Positions 1 to 11,213 of a stretch of DNA of 64,000 bases are shown here, piece by piece. The stretch is taken from positions 145,882,857-145,946,856 of the forward strand of contig NC_069657.1 of the NCBI RefSeq assembly GCF_027244095.1, read 5' to 3'. The notes below the pieces were generated by a model, which worked only from the letters and a program-made list of their open reading frames with translations, did no database searches and was not told where the DNA came from. The number at the start of each line of letters is the position of its first letter. Positions within the stretch are counted from its first letter, which is position 1. The translations under genes were made by a program, and so were the position numbers. This DNA comes from Hemicordylus capensis. Taxonomy: Eukaryota > Chordata > Lepidosauria > Squamata > Cordylidae.

Positions 1-108
1 AGACTTAAATCCTTGGGGGCCTGGGGTGTGCGGAGGCCCTGGACTTTGGTGGGGGGGCCCATTTTAAAATCTTGTCTCTGGGCCCACTCCAACCTTGCTA
101 CGCCCCTG
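1..108. mobile_element. End of a hAT-like non-autonomous DNA element, cut by the window edge
   Basis: The stretch ends in TTGCTACGCCCCTG, the inverted form of the CAGGGGCGTAGC-type terminus common on hAT elements. The adjoining GGGCCCATTTTAAAATCTTG text matches, in reverse, the left part of the element at 62943-63345, so the two are probably the same family. The other terminus lies outside the window, so a target duplication cannot be tested. No coding capacity is visible. Confidence 0.55.
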
Positions 109-703
109 ATGTCATCTTGTCTAATCCTTCCTCAGGCTGGCTTGACACCTGCACCTGTTCAGCACCCAGACAGCAAACAGGATTAAGTCTGGCCTACAAA
201 TTATATGAAGCTTGCAAATATCTGCCTGTGCCAAAGCAGGCCAGAGTGGAACAGCCTGCAGGGTGAAAGAGAAGTGTGCTCCGGTCCATACGCCACTTCG
301 GTTTTGTGTGTAAACAAGAGTAACATGGTGGACTAGGCCCCAAGCTGCTCAAATCTGAAGTAAAATCACACAACCATGTACCATGTGAAGGGAACCCCAG
401 ATGCTAATGGGCCTTGCTGCTTCCCCAAACCAGAACAGCTCTCAAATGCTTTCTAGGACTTTTCAGGATAGTTTTTCCAGAGAATTGAAAGCAATCTGAA
501 ACTTGAAATGATTGTTGCTGCTCATGGCATGGATGTGTGTCTTCATCCCAATTTCACCTCTGTCAAATAGTATTTGCAGAGTTTTCTAGGGTTTAAATGG
601 GGGGGAGGATCTGTTGGACTATAGGTGACAGTGTGAGATGAAATGTATGTGTATACTATGAGAGGCACACATGCCAAACCATTTAAATGTCAAACCCATT
701 TAG
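109..703. other. No recognised feature
   Basis: Mixed-composition DNA with short open frames only. I see no repeat family, exon-like frame or RNA gene here. Confidence 0.4.
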
Positions 704-938
704 TGTGCCATCAAGTCAGTGTCGACTCCTGGTGACCACAGAGCCCTGTGGTTGTCTTTGGTAGAATACAGGAGGGGTTTACCATTGCCTCCTCCCAGGC
801 AGTATGAGATGATGCCTTTCAGCATCTTCCTATATCGCTGCTGCCTGATATGGGTGTTGGGAAACATACCAGAGGGGATTCGAAACGACAACCTCTGGCT
901 TGCTAGTCAAATCATTTCCCCACTGCGCCATTAGGTGG
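704..938 (-). repeat. tRNA-derived SINE (group A), antisense
   Basis: Read on the minus strand it opens with a tRNA-like head: TGGCGCAGTGG as A box and TTTCGAATCCCC as B box. A body shared with copies at 43381, 44481 and 16096 follows (CTGAAAGGCATCATCTCATA, then AGGAGTCGACACTGA). The related copies end in a GTAAAG-type tail. It sits just upstream of the L2 start at about 1008. I do not know its formal family name. Confidence 0.75.
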
Positions 939-1007
939 CTGAAACCCATTTAAACATTCTTTAAAATGCCAACAACCCACAGAACCTTGCCTTGCCCCTT
1001 TGTAACA

Positions 1008-1620
1008 CCAGGTCAGTCCAAAACAAATCTGAAATAATCCATGATTTGATCAGGGATGAAGGGGCTGACCTGGTGTGTATCACAGAGACTTAGTTGGGGG
1101 AGGCTGGGGGCCCATTTTGGGCCCGGCTTCTCCCTCCAGGGTACTCTGTAGAGGAGCAGGTAAGGGAATGTGGGCGGGGAGGTGGGGTAGCTGTGGTCTT
1201 TAAAGATACTATTTCCCTTACCAGGATCCCTATCAGAGTGGCTGATCATATTGAATGTGTGTACGTACGTTTGGGGACCAGGGATAGATTGGGACTTCTG
1301 TTGGTGTACCGATCACCCCGCTGCCCAGCAGAGTCCCTAACTGAGCTTGAGGACTTGTTCTCGGGTTTGTTGCTGGAGTCCCCCAGGCTTATGGTGCTGG
1401 GGGACTTCAATATCCACTTCGGGACCAGGTTGTCTGGTGCAGCTCAGGAGTTCATAGCGGCCATGACAACTATGGGCCTATCCCAAGTGGTCTCTGGACT
1501 GACACATGTTGCTGGTCATACTCTTGATCTGATCTTTCATTCTGACCAGGGTGGTGTTCCATGGGTGGGGACTCCTGTGATGTCCCCATTGTCATGAACG
1601 GACCACCATCTGGTTAAAGT
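1008..1620 (+). pseudogene. L2 endonuclease region (APE type), decayed
   Basis: Conceptual translation shows the order expected of APE endonucleases of L2/CR1-like LINEs: an ITET motif near the start (catalytic Glu), a VYRSP segment, GDFNIH (Asp and Asn of the active site) and a terminal TDHHLV (catalytic Asp-His). Two in-frame stops are visible, TAG at 1091-1093 and TGA at 1595-1597, both where a Trp codon is likely ancestral. The longest open part is 1094-1597. This is transposon sequence, not a host exon. Confidence 0.85.
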
Positions 1621-1933
1621 CGGACTCACAGTTGTGTCCCACCTCTGCAGGGGTGAGGGACCTATTAGAATGGTTTGTTCAAAAAGGTTATTGGATCCAA
1701 TAGGATTCCAAGAAGCCTTGGAAGGATTTAATGTTGACCCTGCCGGCGATCCGGTTGATGCCCTGCTGGAGAATTGGAATAATCATCTCACCAGGGCAGT
1801 AGACATGATCGCTCCTAAGCGTCCTCTCCGACCCGCTTAAAAATGGCTCCTTGGCATATGGAAGATCTGCGGGAGCTGAAACAGCAAGGTAGACAACTGG
1901 AGCGCAAATGGAGGAAGACTCGAATCCAACAGA

Positions 1934-3010
1934 TTGCGACACAGAGCACATTTAAAGATCTATGCTCTGGCTATACGTGCCCCAAAGAAGTGTTTCTTTT
2001 CTGCCCGTATTGCTTCTGTAGACTCTCAACCAGCAGAGCTATTCAGGGTTGGGAGGGGGCTAGTACGGCCCCCTGCTCCCTTGAATTCGAATTTGGAACC
2101 ATCAGTTGCCCGCTGTGACGCTTTTAATGAGTTTTTTGTGGACAAAATCTCTCGTTTTCAGGTTGATCTAGATCTAGATCTAGATTTAGACTCCACAGTT
2201 ATCGCAGTGTTAGATGCAGAGGTATCCAGCAACTCCTCTTGTGTGGTTAGGCTGGATCAATTTCAGTTTGTGACTCCCGAGGATGTGGACAAGCTGCTCA
2301 GAACAGTGCATCCTACCACCTCTCTGCTTGATCCTTGCCCAACGTGGCTCATACTATCTGGCAAGGGGGTTGTTGTGGAGAGCCTGGTGGCAATTATAAA
2401 TACCTCTCTGAGAGAGGGCAGGATGCCTCCTTGTTTAAAGGAGGCAATTATTAGACCTATTCTTAAGAAGCCTGCCTTGGACCCCTTGGAGTTTAGTAGC
2501 TGCAGGCCTGTCTCCAACTTCCCATGGTTGGGCAAGGTGAGAGGGTGATGGCCTCCCAGCTTCAGGTGGTCTTGGAGGAAACTGACTATCTAGACCCATT
2601 TCAAACTGGTTTTCGGATGGACTATGGAGTGGAGACTGTCCTGGTCGGCCTGATGGATGATCTCCAATTAGGACTTGACAGAGGAAGTGTGACTTTGTTG
2701 GTCCTTTTGGATCTCTTGGCAGCTTTCGATACTATCAATCATAGTATCCTTCTGGAACGTCTGAGGGAGTTGGGGGTGGGAGGCACTGCTTTGCAGTAGT
2801 TCCGCTCCTACCTTTCTGGCAGATCCCAGATGGTGTCGCTTGGAGACTGTTGCTCTTCAAAATCTGAGCTTAAGTATGGTGTCCCTCAAGGCTCCATATT
2901 GTCTCCAATGCTTTTTAACATCTACATGAAACCGTTGGGAGAGATCATCCAGAGATTTGGAGCTGGGTGTTATTAGTATGCTGTTGATACCCAAATCTAT
3001 TTCTCCATGT
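1934..3010 (+). pseudogene. L2 reverse transcriptase core, decayed
   Basis: The frame from 1934 leads through FNEFFVDKIS and REGRMPPCLKEAIIRPILKK into a shifted frame from about 2524. There the L2 signature appears: LLVLLDLLAAFDTINHSILL (motif A), then YGVPQGSILSPMLFNIYMKP (motif B). The catalytic box is YAVD at 2977-2988 instead of YADD. In-frame TAG codons lie at 2797-2799 and 2974-2976. The DLxAAFDT-HSILL wording separates L2 from chicken-type CR1. Confidence 0.85.
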
Positions 3011-3952
3011 CAACATCATCAGGAGAAGGCATAACGCCCCATAAGTGCCTGCCTAGAGGCGGTGATGGACTGGATGATAGATAACAAACTGAGACTGAAT
3101 CCAGACAAGACGGAAGTACTTATTGTGCGGGGTCATCACTACCTGTTCTAGATGGGGTCACACTTCCTCAGAAGGAACAGGTACGCAGTTTGGGAGTGCT
3201 TCTGGATCCACACCTTTCCCTGGTTCCCCAGGTTGAGGCAGTGACCAGAAGTGCTTTCTATCAGGTTCAGTTGATACGCCAGCTGCATCCGTTTCTTGAG
3301 GTTCATGATCTCAAAACAGTAGTACACTTGTTGGTAACCTCCTGACTTGATTACTGCAATGCGCTTTATGTGGGGCTGCCTTTGTACGTAGTCCAGAAAC
3401 TGCAAAATGCGGCAGCGAGGTTGCTCTCCAGGTCATCTCAAAGAGACCACATTACTCCTATACTACAGGAGTTGCACTGGCTGCCAATAAGTTTCCGGGC
3501 AAAATACAAAGTGCTGGTTATAACCTATAAAGCCCTAAACAGCTTAGGCCCATGATACTTAAGAGAGCGTCTTCTTCTGCATGATCCCCATCGTCCACTG
3601 CGTACATCAGGGGAGGCTCGTCTGTGGCTACCTTCATGTCGTCTGGTGGCCACCCAGGGACGGGCCTTCTCTGTTGTCACCCTGAGACTTTGGAACACGC
3701 TTCCCGTGGGAATAAGAGTCTCCCCATCTCTAGCAGCTTTTTAAAAGGGTCTAAAGACTTATCTTTTTACCCAGGCCTTTTAGCTTTTTAACTTTGTAAC
3801 TTTTTAAATTTTGGATTATTTATTGATTTGTTTTAAGCTATTTTTAATATTTAATTGATTTTAAGTTTTGTTTTTATTGTTGTGAACCGCCCTGAGACCT
3901 TGGGTTAGGGCAGTATAAAAATGCACTAAATAGATAAATAAAATAAATAAAA

Positions 3953-4563
3953 TCATTGTCGAGTCACAAACATTCTAACTGCATAGCAGAGTGAACACAA
4001 GTAGAAGGGGAAGCTGGATTATGCCTGCTTTCTCTCCCACTTTCTCATGCATATTCAGCATATCTGCCCAAATACAGGTTCTGCATATATGAACTCCTTG
4101 GAATCCCCAACTTGCTGAACAGATCCTACATTTATAGATTTTCCAAGTATCATTCATTGTGTTGTTTTTAACTTTTGAATCCCTAACTGACTCAGGACCC
4201 TTAAGGACTGTTTCATGAATCTGCCTGGTGTTGCGATCATCCTCTGAGGCCTTTCTCCATGTCTCCCTGTCCTCAGAAGTGAGGCAGGTGATGACCAGGG
4301 TTAGAGTCTTTTTGACTTTGGCATCCCAGCTTTGGATCTCTTTCACTAAGGAGGTTTGCCTGGTGCAGAACCAGTATCCTTTGGGGCCCCAAGCAAAAAT
4401 TTTTTATTTACCCCGTGTACGCCCTCAGCAGAATCACGGGTTTAGTATGCATGCAAAGTAGCAAGCTAGGTTAATACTGTTAGTCTTCCTGTTGGTTTCT
4501 GTAACTCCAAGTCTCCATCACTGAAATAACTAGAAGCCATGCTGATTATGTAAGCACCGAATT
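3953..4563. other. No recognised feature
   Basis: Lies between the L2 tail and a MIR-like SINE. Only short spurious frames; no repeat recognised. Confidence 0.4.
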
Positions 4564-4788
4564 GCTAGCGTGATGTAGTGGTTAGAGTGCTGGACTAGGA
4601 CCGGGGAGACCCGCGTTCAAATCCCCATTCAGCCATGAGACTTGCTGGGTGACTCTGGGCCAGTCACTTCTCTCTCAGCCTAACCTACTTCACAGGGTTG
4701 TTGTGAGGAGAAACTTAAGAATGTAGTACACTGCTCTGGGCTCCTTGGAGGAAGAGCGGGATATAAAATGAAATAAATAAATAAATAG
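4564..4788 (+). repeat. MIR-like CORE-SINE
   Basis: The tRNA-like head has TGTAGTGGTTAGAG (A box) and CGTTCAAATCCCC (B box). The MIR core follows (GGGTGACTCTGGGCCAGTCA, then CACAGGGTTGTTGTGAGGAG) and an AAATAAATAAATA tail. Close relatives lie at 26011, 61811 and 62030, with partial copies at 46640 and 57138. Such RNAs are made by RNA polymerase III and moved by a LINE partner, classically L2. Confidence 0.85.
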
Positions 4789-6156
4789 AGGCGATTTGGA
4801 ATCAACGTAGAGGGAACAGTTCCACCAGGTTGCTTTCCAGATGGTGACTTAAAGTTGCTTTACAATGTATAGGCTTGGTGTGCGTTTCTATGATCCTGTT
4901 TTGACACTGTCTTGCATATGGGAACAGCAAGGTGCCATTTGTATAGGCACAGCCTGCTTTGGGATCAAAAAAAGTATCTGATTTCTTTTAGTTTTGAAAA
5001 CAATTTACAAGCTTGCTGGGTTTACTCAGAAGTAAATGATTCAGTTCAGTGGGCTTCCTCCCAAGTAAGAGTGCCTAGGATTGCAGCTGCAGAAGTGTGG
5101 CTTGCACAGAGGCACACTATTTTCCACTTTTTTTTTTTTAACCCTAACCTGATGCTCTTACACAAATCATGGTACTGCGTCCTGACCTGCACAAATGGCG
5201 GGGGGCGGGGGGGGGGTTGGTGGGGTCCACCCAGCAACCTGGCTGTGGGGAGTGACTGGCAAGGCGAGGGGGTCCCTCCCTGCCCATGCCTAGCTGCAGC
5301 CAGGAGTCATGGTGGACAGTGAGCCCCTTAGTCAAGGGAAGAGAGTGGCAAGGAAGTTGGTGGTGTGCAAATTCACTGAGGGAAAGGAGATAAGGGGAAG
5401 CTGTCAGTCACCCGCACTCTCCTCTTCTCTCTCTCTTTCTCTCACGCTCTGGGGAGGAAGTGGTGTTAAATCTGTCAGTGGCTTCAAAAGGTTAGAGTAA
5501 AAGCCATGGGATTTTACGCCACTTCCTCTTGCAGTCTAGAAAGCACCCAGGTCTGGCTCAGTCGGAGAGCCTACCTGTAGCAATGGAGTTGGGGGTGGGG
5601 GGGTACCCTCTCTGAGAAAGAGACCTTCACTCTCCAGCTGAACAATTATCTTTTTTTCTAGCAGGTTTAAGCTCCAGTGCTAACGAGTAAAAGCTCCAGC
5701 TTTCATCAGTCCGAAAGAGTTCATCACCAATCTCCAAGCCTCACTACCTACTCCAGTTCAACAGACTTCATTCCACACTCCATGAAATAGCATCACTGAT
5801 ACGTGAGTTATCTTTCATGTCAGAAGTTAATTAAATCAGTTAAACTTCGTTGGGTGCTTGGCTTATTTGAGTAATGCTGGCTGAAATTACATTATGTTCA
5901 GCATACCCAGGCCCTGTAGATCTTGGATTTTATTGCTGGAGATGTAGCTGTTCTGCTTTTGCTATTGTATTTGCTTCTTGGAATGTGCTTATGCTAGTAC
6001 AAAAGGTTCCTGCAGTATATTGGTTTACTCAATTTACTGCATTTATTTTATTTAAATCCAACTGTACCTACCTATGTCCTAATTTCATTATAGAATATGA
6101 GATATATTTAAATTCAGTTTGACTTGGGAGCAATAAAGATATTTTGCTTCTACCCA

Positions 6157-6159
<3 letters not shown>
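4789..6159. other. No gene; a few homopolymer and G-rich runs
   Basis: Holds a T-run near 5129, a G-rich run near 5202-5220 and a CT-rich patch near 5425. Short open frames only. No repeat family recognised. Confidence 0.4.
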
Positions 6160-6222
<63 letters not shown>

Positions 6223-6228
6223 TATATG
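6160..6228. repeat. (TA)n microsatellite
   Basis: Nearly pure alternating AT for about 68 bases with a single C near 6217. The minus-strand open frame through it (Ile-Tyr repeats) is an artefact of the repeat. Confidence 0.95.
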
Positions 6229-6912
6229 AATGAATTGGTTTGTCAGTTGGCTTGTTTGAGAGAAATAAAGTCATACCAAATTTTGCAAACACAATCCTGC
6301 CACTGAAATTAGTTGAATACACAATTTTTTATACTGAAACATGCAAGGGGAAATTTTAGAAAAATGTGGGGTGGGTGGGTATTTTTTAAAGAAGAAATTC
6401 TGACTATCATAATTCCTGGTTATCTACAGATACCAAATTTTGCATGAACACTCCTGCCACTTAAATTAGCTGAATGCACTATTTTTTATAACAGAAGACA
6501 CTTGAGGAAAGGTTTAATTATTATTATTTGCATTTTTAGAAGAAATTCTGAATATACGCATCATATTTTAACTGTTATTGAACAGATTTTAAACACTCAA
6601 TAATCAGATCAATAACTTCAAAATGACATCATACCCAAGAGAAGCAGAAGACCTTTGTCAGGTTCAAATTTACAGTGCTACGATTCAAATTTACCATATA
6701 TGGCAATTATTCAATAAAATGAATAAGGTTTGCAGTTGAAATCCTACAAATTCCAAAGTGTTCTTTTACTTCCCTTTTGCAAGCACATTAATACAATATT
6801 CTATGACATATACAGGTGGCCCTCAGATAGTGGTTTCGCCCATTCTCAGGCACAACCCAGCAGACCAATTTAGTTAGGGTGGGGGTAATTTTCTAAGCAA
6901 CTAAATTGGTAT
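6229..6912. other. AT-rich DNA, no recognised feature
   Basis: AT-rich. A phrase resembling AAATTTTGCAAACACAATCCTGCCACT recurs within it (about 6278 and 6434), suggesting an old local duplication. Nothing coding. Confidence 0.35.
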
Positions 6913-7170
6913 CCAGTTTAAATGGCCACTCTCCTTGCTTCTCAGCTGGCACATGGCGGGATTTAAAGAAGTGGCGAGAAAGGCTCGGGCTGCTCCATCC
7001 ACTCTTACCTGTTGTACCACTTCTTTAAACTTCCCTGTGTGTCAGCGGAGAAGTGGAGAGAGTGGTTGCTTAAACTTTACACCTCCACACGCTTCTCAGC
7101 TGATGCACAGGGTGGTTGAAATTTCAAATAGCCACTCTCCCTGCACTGGCAGCTTCATCCACTCTTGCCA
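6913..7170. repeat. Foldback repeat with imperfect 60-base inverted arms
   Basis: The arm at about 6914-6974 (AGTTTAAATGGCCACTCTCC through GATTTAAAGAAGTGG) pairs imperfectly with about 7016-7080 read in reverse (CCACTTCTTTAAACTTCCC through GCTTAAACTT). A further partial copy in direct orientation follows at about 7095-7150. Short spacer between arms. This looks like the core of a palindromic non-autonomous DNA transposon; termini and target duplication were not located. Confidence 0.5.
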
Positions 7171-7544
7171 TGAGGGTGGATTGTTTAGCTAAGGAACCCA
7201 ACTCCATTTGGTGGGTTAGGTCAAGCACTTCAGTCTCACGGTTTCCACAAATGCTACCCCCCACAATATTAGAGGGCCTCCTGGATTTCAGTTCTTGAAC
7301 TTTCCTAGCAGTGTAATCTATACAAAACAACTTGGCCCCATCAATGACAGGCCTCCCCTACTAGTCTGTGGAAACTGCATTGTTCCACATTCTACAGTAT
7401 GTGGAAACTGCACACGTGGGGGAAAAATATCTGTCTGTTTTTTCACATTTGTTCTTGAGAGAACTGTTTATACTTTTGAAGTTTTGATCTATGACCACAA
7501 AAGTACTGGCAGGATATTGTGCTTTGAACATTTGAGCTTGGATT

Positions 7545-7870
7545 TTGCAGGTACGTTACAGGGCTCTCTGTCCAGATTGCACGCCACCACAGTGTCACGA
7601 TGTGTCCCTTAAGTGTCCTTCCGTATTGCCTGTGTCTCGACATTGCAGTCCCCACACTGTCAGCAAGGTGCCGTTTCCATTTCCAATGCCTTCTTTCACG
7701 TTTTATTGCTGCGTTACAGCCTTGTAACGTTGCATCTGAGTTGCAAAAAAAAAAAAAAGTAAGAAAAAGAAAGCGATATTTGTCCATTGTAGGAGGCAAT
7801 GGATTTCAACTGCAGTTTTAAATCGGCACCACAAAACATCACAGTTTACACCACTTTTGGCGGTGTGAAG
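7545..7870 (+). repeat. Unrecognised dispersed repeat U1, copy 1
   Basis: About 170 bases from CAGATTGCACG through GCTGCGTTACAG resemble the reverse complement of 10291-10562. Shared wording includes TAAGTG-CCTTCCG, TCGACAT and GGTGCCGTTTCCATTTCC. A later shared block (TCCATTGTAGGAGG against TCCGTTGTATGGAGG) lies on the far side of an A-rich run at 7746-7759 found only here. Family unknown; no terminal repeats or frame identified. Confidence 0.5.
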
Positions 7871-9550
7871 CTCGCTGTCTGGAAACCACCCGGGCAAAAT
7901 AGGCATATATAAATCCATTATATATGGATAAGGGGGAAAAGGCCTTGATAACTGAGAAAAGTATGCTTATTAGGAGATAGAATTGAAAAAATCACGACAG
8001 CAGCTGCATGATATGCAGTAAAAACAGCCACGTGTGATGTTTGTTCAAAGTGTATCCAATGAAATTGAAACAAGACAGTTACAGTATCAGTGTAAGCGAC
8101 ATTTTTACAAATGTAAAAATGACAAACGTGAAAGCGACATTTTTTCGACAGAATTAAGAACACATTAGGACTGGAGCAAATAATTGGTAAATTGTAGTAG
8201 TTAAATCATAATGCAACTGTGCAAGCCAACATTACTGAAGGAAACTTCACATTGTAGAGAAAAGAGAATAATTAATACAGGTGTATTCTGGAGCCTAGTC
8301 TATGTGTGCCAGAATGAGTTGGTAGGAATCAGATGATCTGCAGTGAGCAGGGAGGTTTCATGGTTCGTCTGCTAGTCAGGGTTTGGAAAATTCTGTACTG
8401 GGCAGTGACACAGGAAAAAGGCTCACAGGAGGCACTTTTGTGGCAAGGAATTGCTGCAGATGGACTTTCCTTTTTAGAAGATATGGTGCTTCCAATGCTG
8501 CCTTACAGTTTTAAAAAATTCTTCAAGGCAACACCTTGGTGTGATTGAGGGTTGGGGGTCTGGAAGTAGTGGTGGCTGATGGCTGGAATAGGTGTCTTGA
8601 AGGTCAGAAAGAGAGGGGCATGCAAACTATTTTGCAATACATGAATCAACCACAAGGTGTCTCTGTGCTGTATAAAAATGAAGCATGTTCTAGTTTGATT
8701 TGGGTGGGACCCTTTTCTTCAGTCTGTAGCTCTTTCCCTTACAAGGGCTTTCTGCACCTTACTGTGATCTGGCCTCTCTTCTCCACTCTCTACAGCGATG
8801 CCATCATACTTTGGTGCCGAATGAGAAAAGTATATAATGATACTTCCAGCTTGCTCCTCACACTGCTGCATATTGGAGCCCACGTCAGTTGAGACCCAAA
8901 GTCTCACATTACGCACCAGGAAAAAGCCTACTGCCACTGTATGGCAGATCACTTTACATGTGAGGAGTTTTCTTCCTGATGAGAAATGCTCCACTCAGGG
9001 CAGTTGCTATCATCTGTAATCGGATATGGAGGGGGGTGTAGCACCTAATTTGAGGAAAGAATTCTGTATTTGGGCATTTTAGTTTAGCAAAAAAGGCTAA
9101 ATGGAGGTTTACAACATTATGGTGTGGAGTAAGTGGATAGTGTTTTCCGGACTATGAGATTTGCACCGATTAGGGGGTTGCAAACTGCAACGGAATGAGG
9201 AAGATGTTTCAAACCTTGAGTGCAGCAGTTCTTCTCAAGCGTTTTTTAATGAATCGTTACAGGGCTTTGGCCGTCCGTATTGCCAGCCACTCTAGAGGAT
9301 TTTCCAGTCAGGGAGTGTCCATATTCCACCTGCATCGCATTCACTGCCCCCCCACTCCTCCATTTCTTGCCAAGGGGGTCGCGGAGAGGGGGGCTGACAC
9401 AACAAACTCTCTCTCTCTCTTTTTAATGATTTATCGATGTTCTTGCGCAAATGCACCAGCAGGGGGGAGCGCAAGTGGTCTCTTCGCAGAGGTGAATCTG
9501 GCCCCAAAACTCATGTCGCTTCTCCTCTGGAACACTTCATGTGTCACTTG
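7871..9550. other. No recognised feature
   Basis: Mostly unremarkable DNA. A small palindrome lies near 8103-8120 (TTTTACAAATGTAAAA), and GCGACATTTTT recurs on both sides of it. Short frames only. Confidence 0.35.
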
Positions 9551-9818
9551 TGTCTAGCACCCCAAACTTGCCAGAGGCTTCTCCACATGGGAGGAGGAGC
9601 CCTGACACTCGCTTTGCCCCTCTCCTTTTGGGAATGTCCAACAGGCCAGCCCTTTGCAGAAGCAGTCTGGAGATGTGATGGATGAGGGAGTGGGGGTTGC
9701 TCTCAAACCTGAACAAGCCTCCCTGCGGGCTACAGCTGGATGGGGTGGAGGGGGGGGCTCCTTGCCCTGCACCTCCTCCTCCCAACACCAGTTTGCTGCT
9801 CCCTGGTTCCTCCTCCTC

Positions 9819-9858
<40 letters not shown>

Positions 9859-10290
9859 TCTTCTGCTGCTGCTGGCCACCTCTGTGAATCCAGCCCCCAC
9901 CCCCTACCCCCGGCTCCTTTCTCCCCTGGTCCCATGAGTCTGGGCTATGTTCCCACACTCCCTGCTGCTGGCCTTTGGGCAGCCGTGCCAAGAGCAGGGA
10001 TCTTCAAGGGGAAAGGCAGTGCCTGGTGCCAGAGGGCTCTTGCCCCTTCTCTTCCCCACCCCCTGTTTACCATACTTGAGGGCTGTTGCCCCCTCCTCAT
10101 CTTGACCCAGCCACTGACTGGCGTCTCATCAAGGGGCAGATTTCATGCCAACTCAGGTCTCACCCTCAGAGGGAGCTGCTGCCCACTCCTTGGTTCAGGA
10201 TTTCTCATGGGGGGGTGGGAGCCTCTCACCCTCCCCACTGTAAGCAGCGCCCACTGCCCCCCTCCCTTCTTCCCCCCAGTCAAATAAAAA
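9551..10290. other. GC-rich stretch with simple repeats, no gene
   Basis: Pyrimidine-rich and GC-rich relative to its surroundings. The 201-residue plus-strand frame at 9682-10287 runs through the CAT repeat as Ile or Ser runs and is Pro-rich elsewhere, with no conserved motif. I read it as non-coding. An undetected GC-rich mobile element is possible. Confidence 0.4.
9822..9858. repeat. (CAT)n microsatellite
   Basis: About twelve uninterrupted CAT units, preceded by a short TCC tract. It explains the Met, Ile, His and Ser homopolymers in overlapping conceptual frames. Confidence 0.95.
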
Positions 10291-10562
10291 TTATTTAATG
10301 ATTGAAAATAACCATCCAGACCACACCACACTGCACCCCATCAAACCCGAGACAAGCCTCCATACAACGGAAAAACACAGCACTTTCCTGCAACAGTTTT
10401 ACAGTGTTGTAGTGCCAAAACGCATCGATGAAACCCGAACCAAGGCATCGGAAATATGACCGGCACCCTGGTGACAGCGCAGCGACCACGATGTCAAAAC
10501 AAGGGAAATGCGGAAGGGCACTTAGCGGACACGTTGTGGAACTGTTGCAACATGTAATCTGG
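10291..10562 (-). repeat. Unrecognised dispersed repeat U1, copy 2
   Basis: Antisense relative of 7545-7870. Read on the minus strand it gives CAGATTACATG, then CGCTAAGTGCCCTTCCG, then TTTGACATCGTGGTCGC, then GGGTGCCGGTCATATTTCC, matching the other copy in order. The copies differ by many substitutions and by the A-rich insertion in copy 1. No coding potential seen. Confidence 0.5.
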
Positions 10563-10667
10563 GAAACGCCTGAGAGAGGTTTTTCTTCCACTCCCAGAAC
10601 ACTAGAATCTATTCCTCCAGTGAAACTGTTTGGCAGGCGATTTAGGGAAGCACTTATTCACACAGTG

Positions 10668-11108
10668 GGGCTATTCACACACACAAACAAAGCCAGGCTA
10701 AGGAAGCCCAACTCAGTTTTGCTGGCGCATGTGAACTGCCAGTAGCACTGTGGCAAACCCACTCAGGGAACCCACCACTTAGCCTGGGTTTGGAGTGTGA
10801 GGGCACCCTTAAACTGGACTTAATGCTTGTGTGTCAGTGCCATGCAGCTCCACACAGCACCTACGTGCAAAGAGCCTCCCAGCCAGTGCCAGGAGGATCC
10901 CGATAACACTCTTGCATGGTGCATGAGAGGAGTTCTGGGGGCTGTGAAGGCGCATCTCAGCCCCTGACCCTCCACACTGCTGGCAGGAGCCAGCAATCGT
11001 CTGGGCAGGCGATCCGCCCACCCAGGAAGGAGCCCTCAGTCATCTAAACATGTTAAGGCTTACTCCCCTGCAGACTGGAGCCCTTTCTCACTGATCGTGA
11101 GGAAGGGC
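10668..11108 (-). mobile_element. Multi-hairpin non-autonomous element, older copy
   Basis: Relative in opposite orientation of 49661-50133. It starts with GGGCTATTCACAC, matching the reverse of that element's right end. The AGCCAGGCTAAGGAAGCCC and CATGTGAACTGCCAG segments follow in the same order. It finishes with a terminal hairpin at about 11080-11108 (GCCCTTTCTCA / TGAGGAAGGGC) that corresponds to the first hairpin of the other copy. Most internal stems have decayed. No protein-coding frame; target duplication not evident. Confidence 0.6.
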
Positions 11109-11213
11109 TTGGCATGTGACTAATGTATCGGATTCCCTGCCGCTACCAGGGGTGGTAGTGGCCACTAACCTAGGTGACTTCAAAAAGGGTTAGACAAATT
11201 TGTGGAAGACAAT

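Larger units (their letters stand above)
1008..3952 (+). mobile_element. L2-clade LINE, nearly full coding length, decayed
   Basis: An APE-type endonuclease region is followed by an L2-type reverse transcriptase, a C-terminal region (about 3370-3560), a 3' UTR and an AAATAAATAA-rich tail at about 3925-3952. L2 LINEs copy their own RNA into DNA at a nicked target using these two activities. The copy is inactive: the endonuclease and RT frames carry stops, the frame shifts near 2525-2540, and the catalytic YADD reads YAVD. A hexamer (GATCTA) has expanded at about 2164-2190, giving a run of Asp-Leu in the conceptual protein. The 5' UTR is short or missing; no target duplication was found. Confidence 0.85.

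Noticed and set aside
1094-1597. Possible host endonuclease exon
   Set aside because: The motifs and the downstream RT show it is the L2 LINE endonuclease.
7443-7799. 118-residue minus-strand frame
   Set aside because: Crosses the poly-A insertion of repeat U1 and shows no domain.
9682-10287. 201-residue open frame
   Set aside because: It runs through a (CAT)n tract and pyrimidine-rich DNA, has no domain, and competing frames are equally long.
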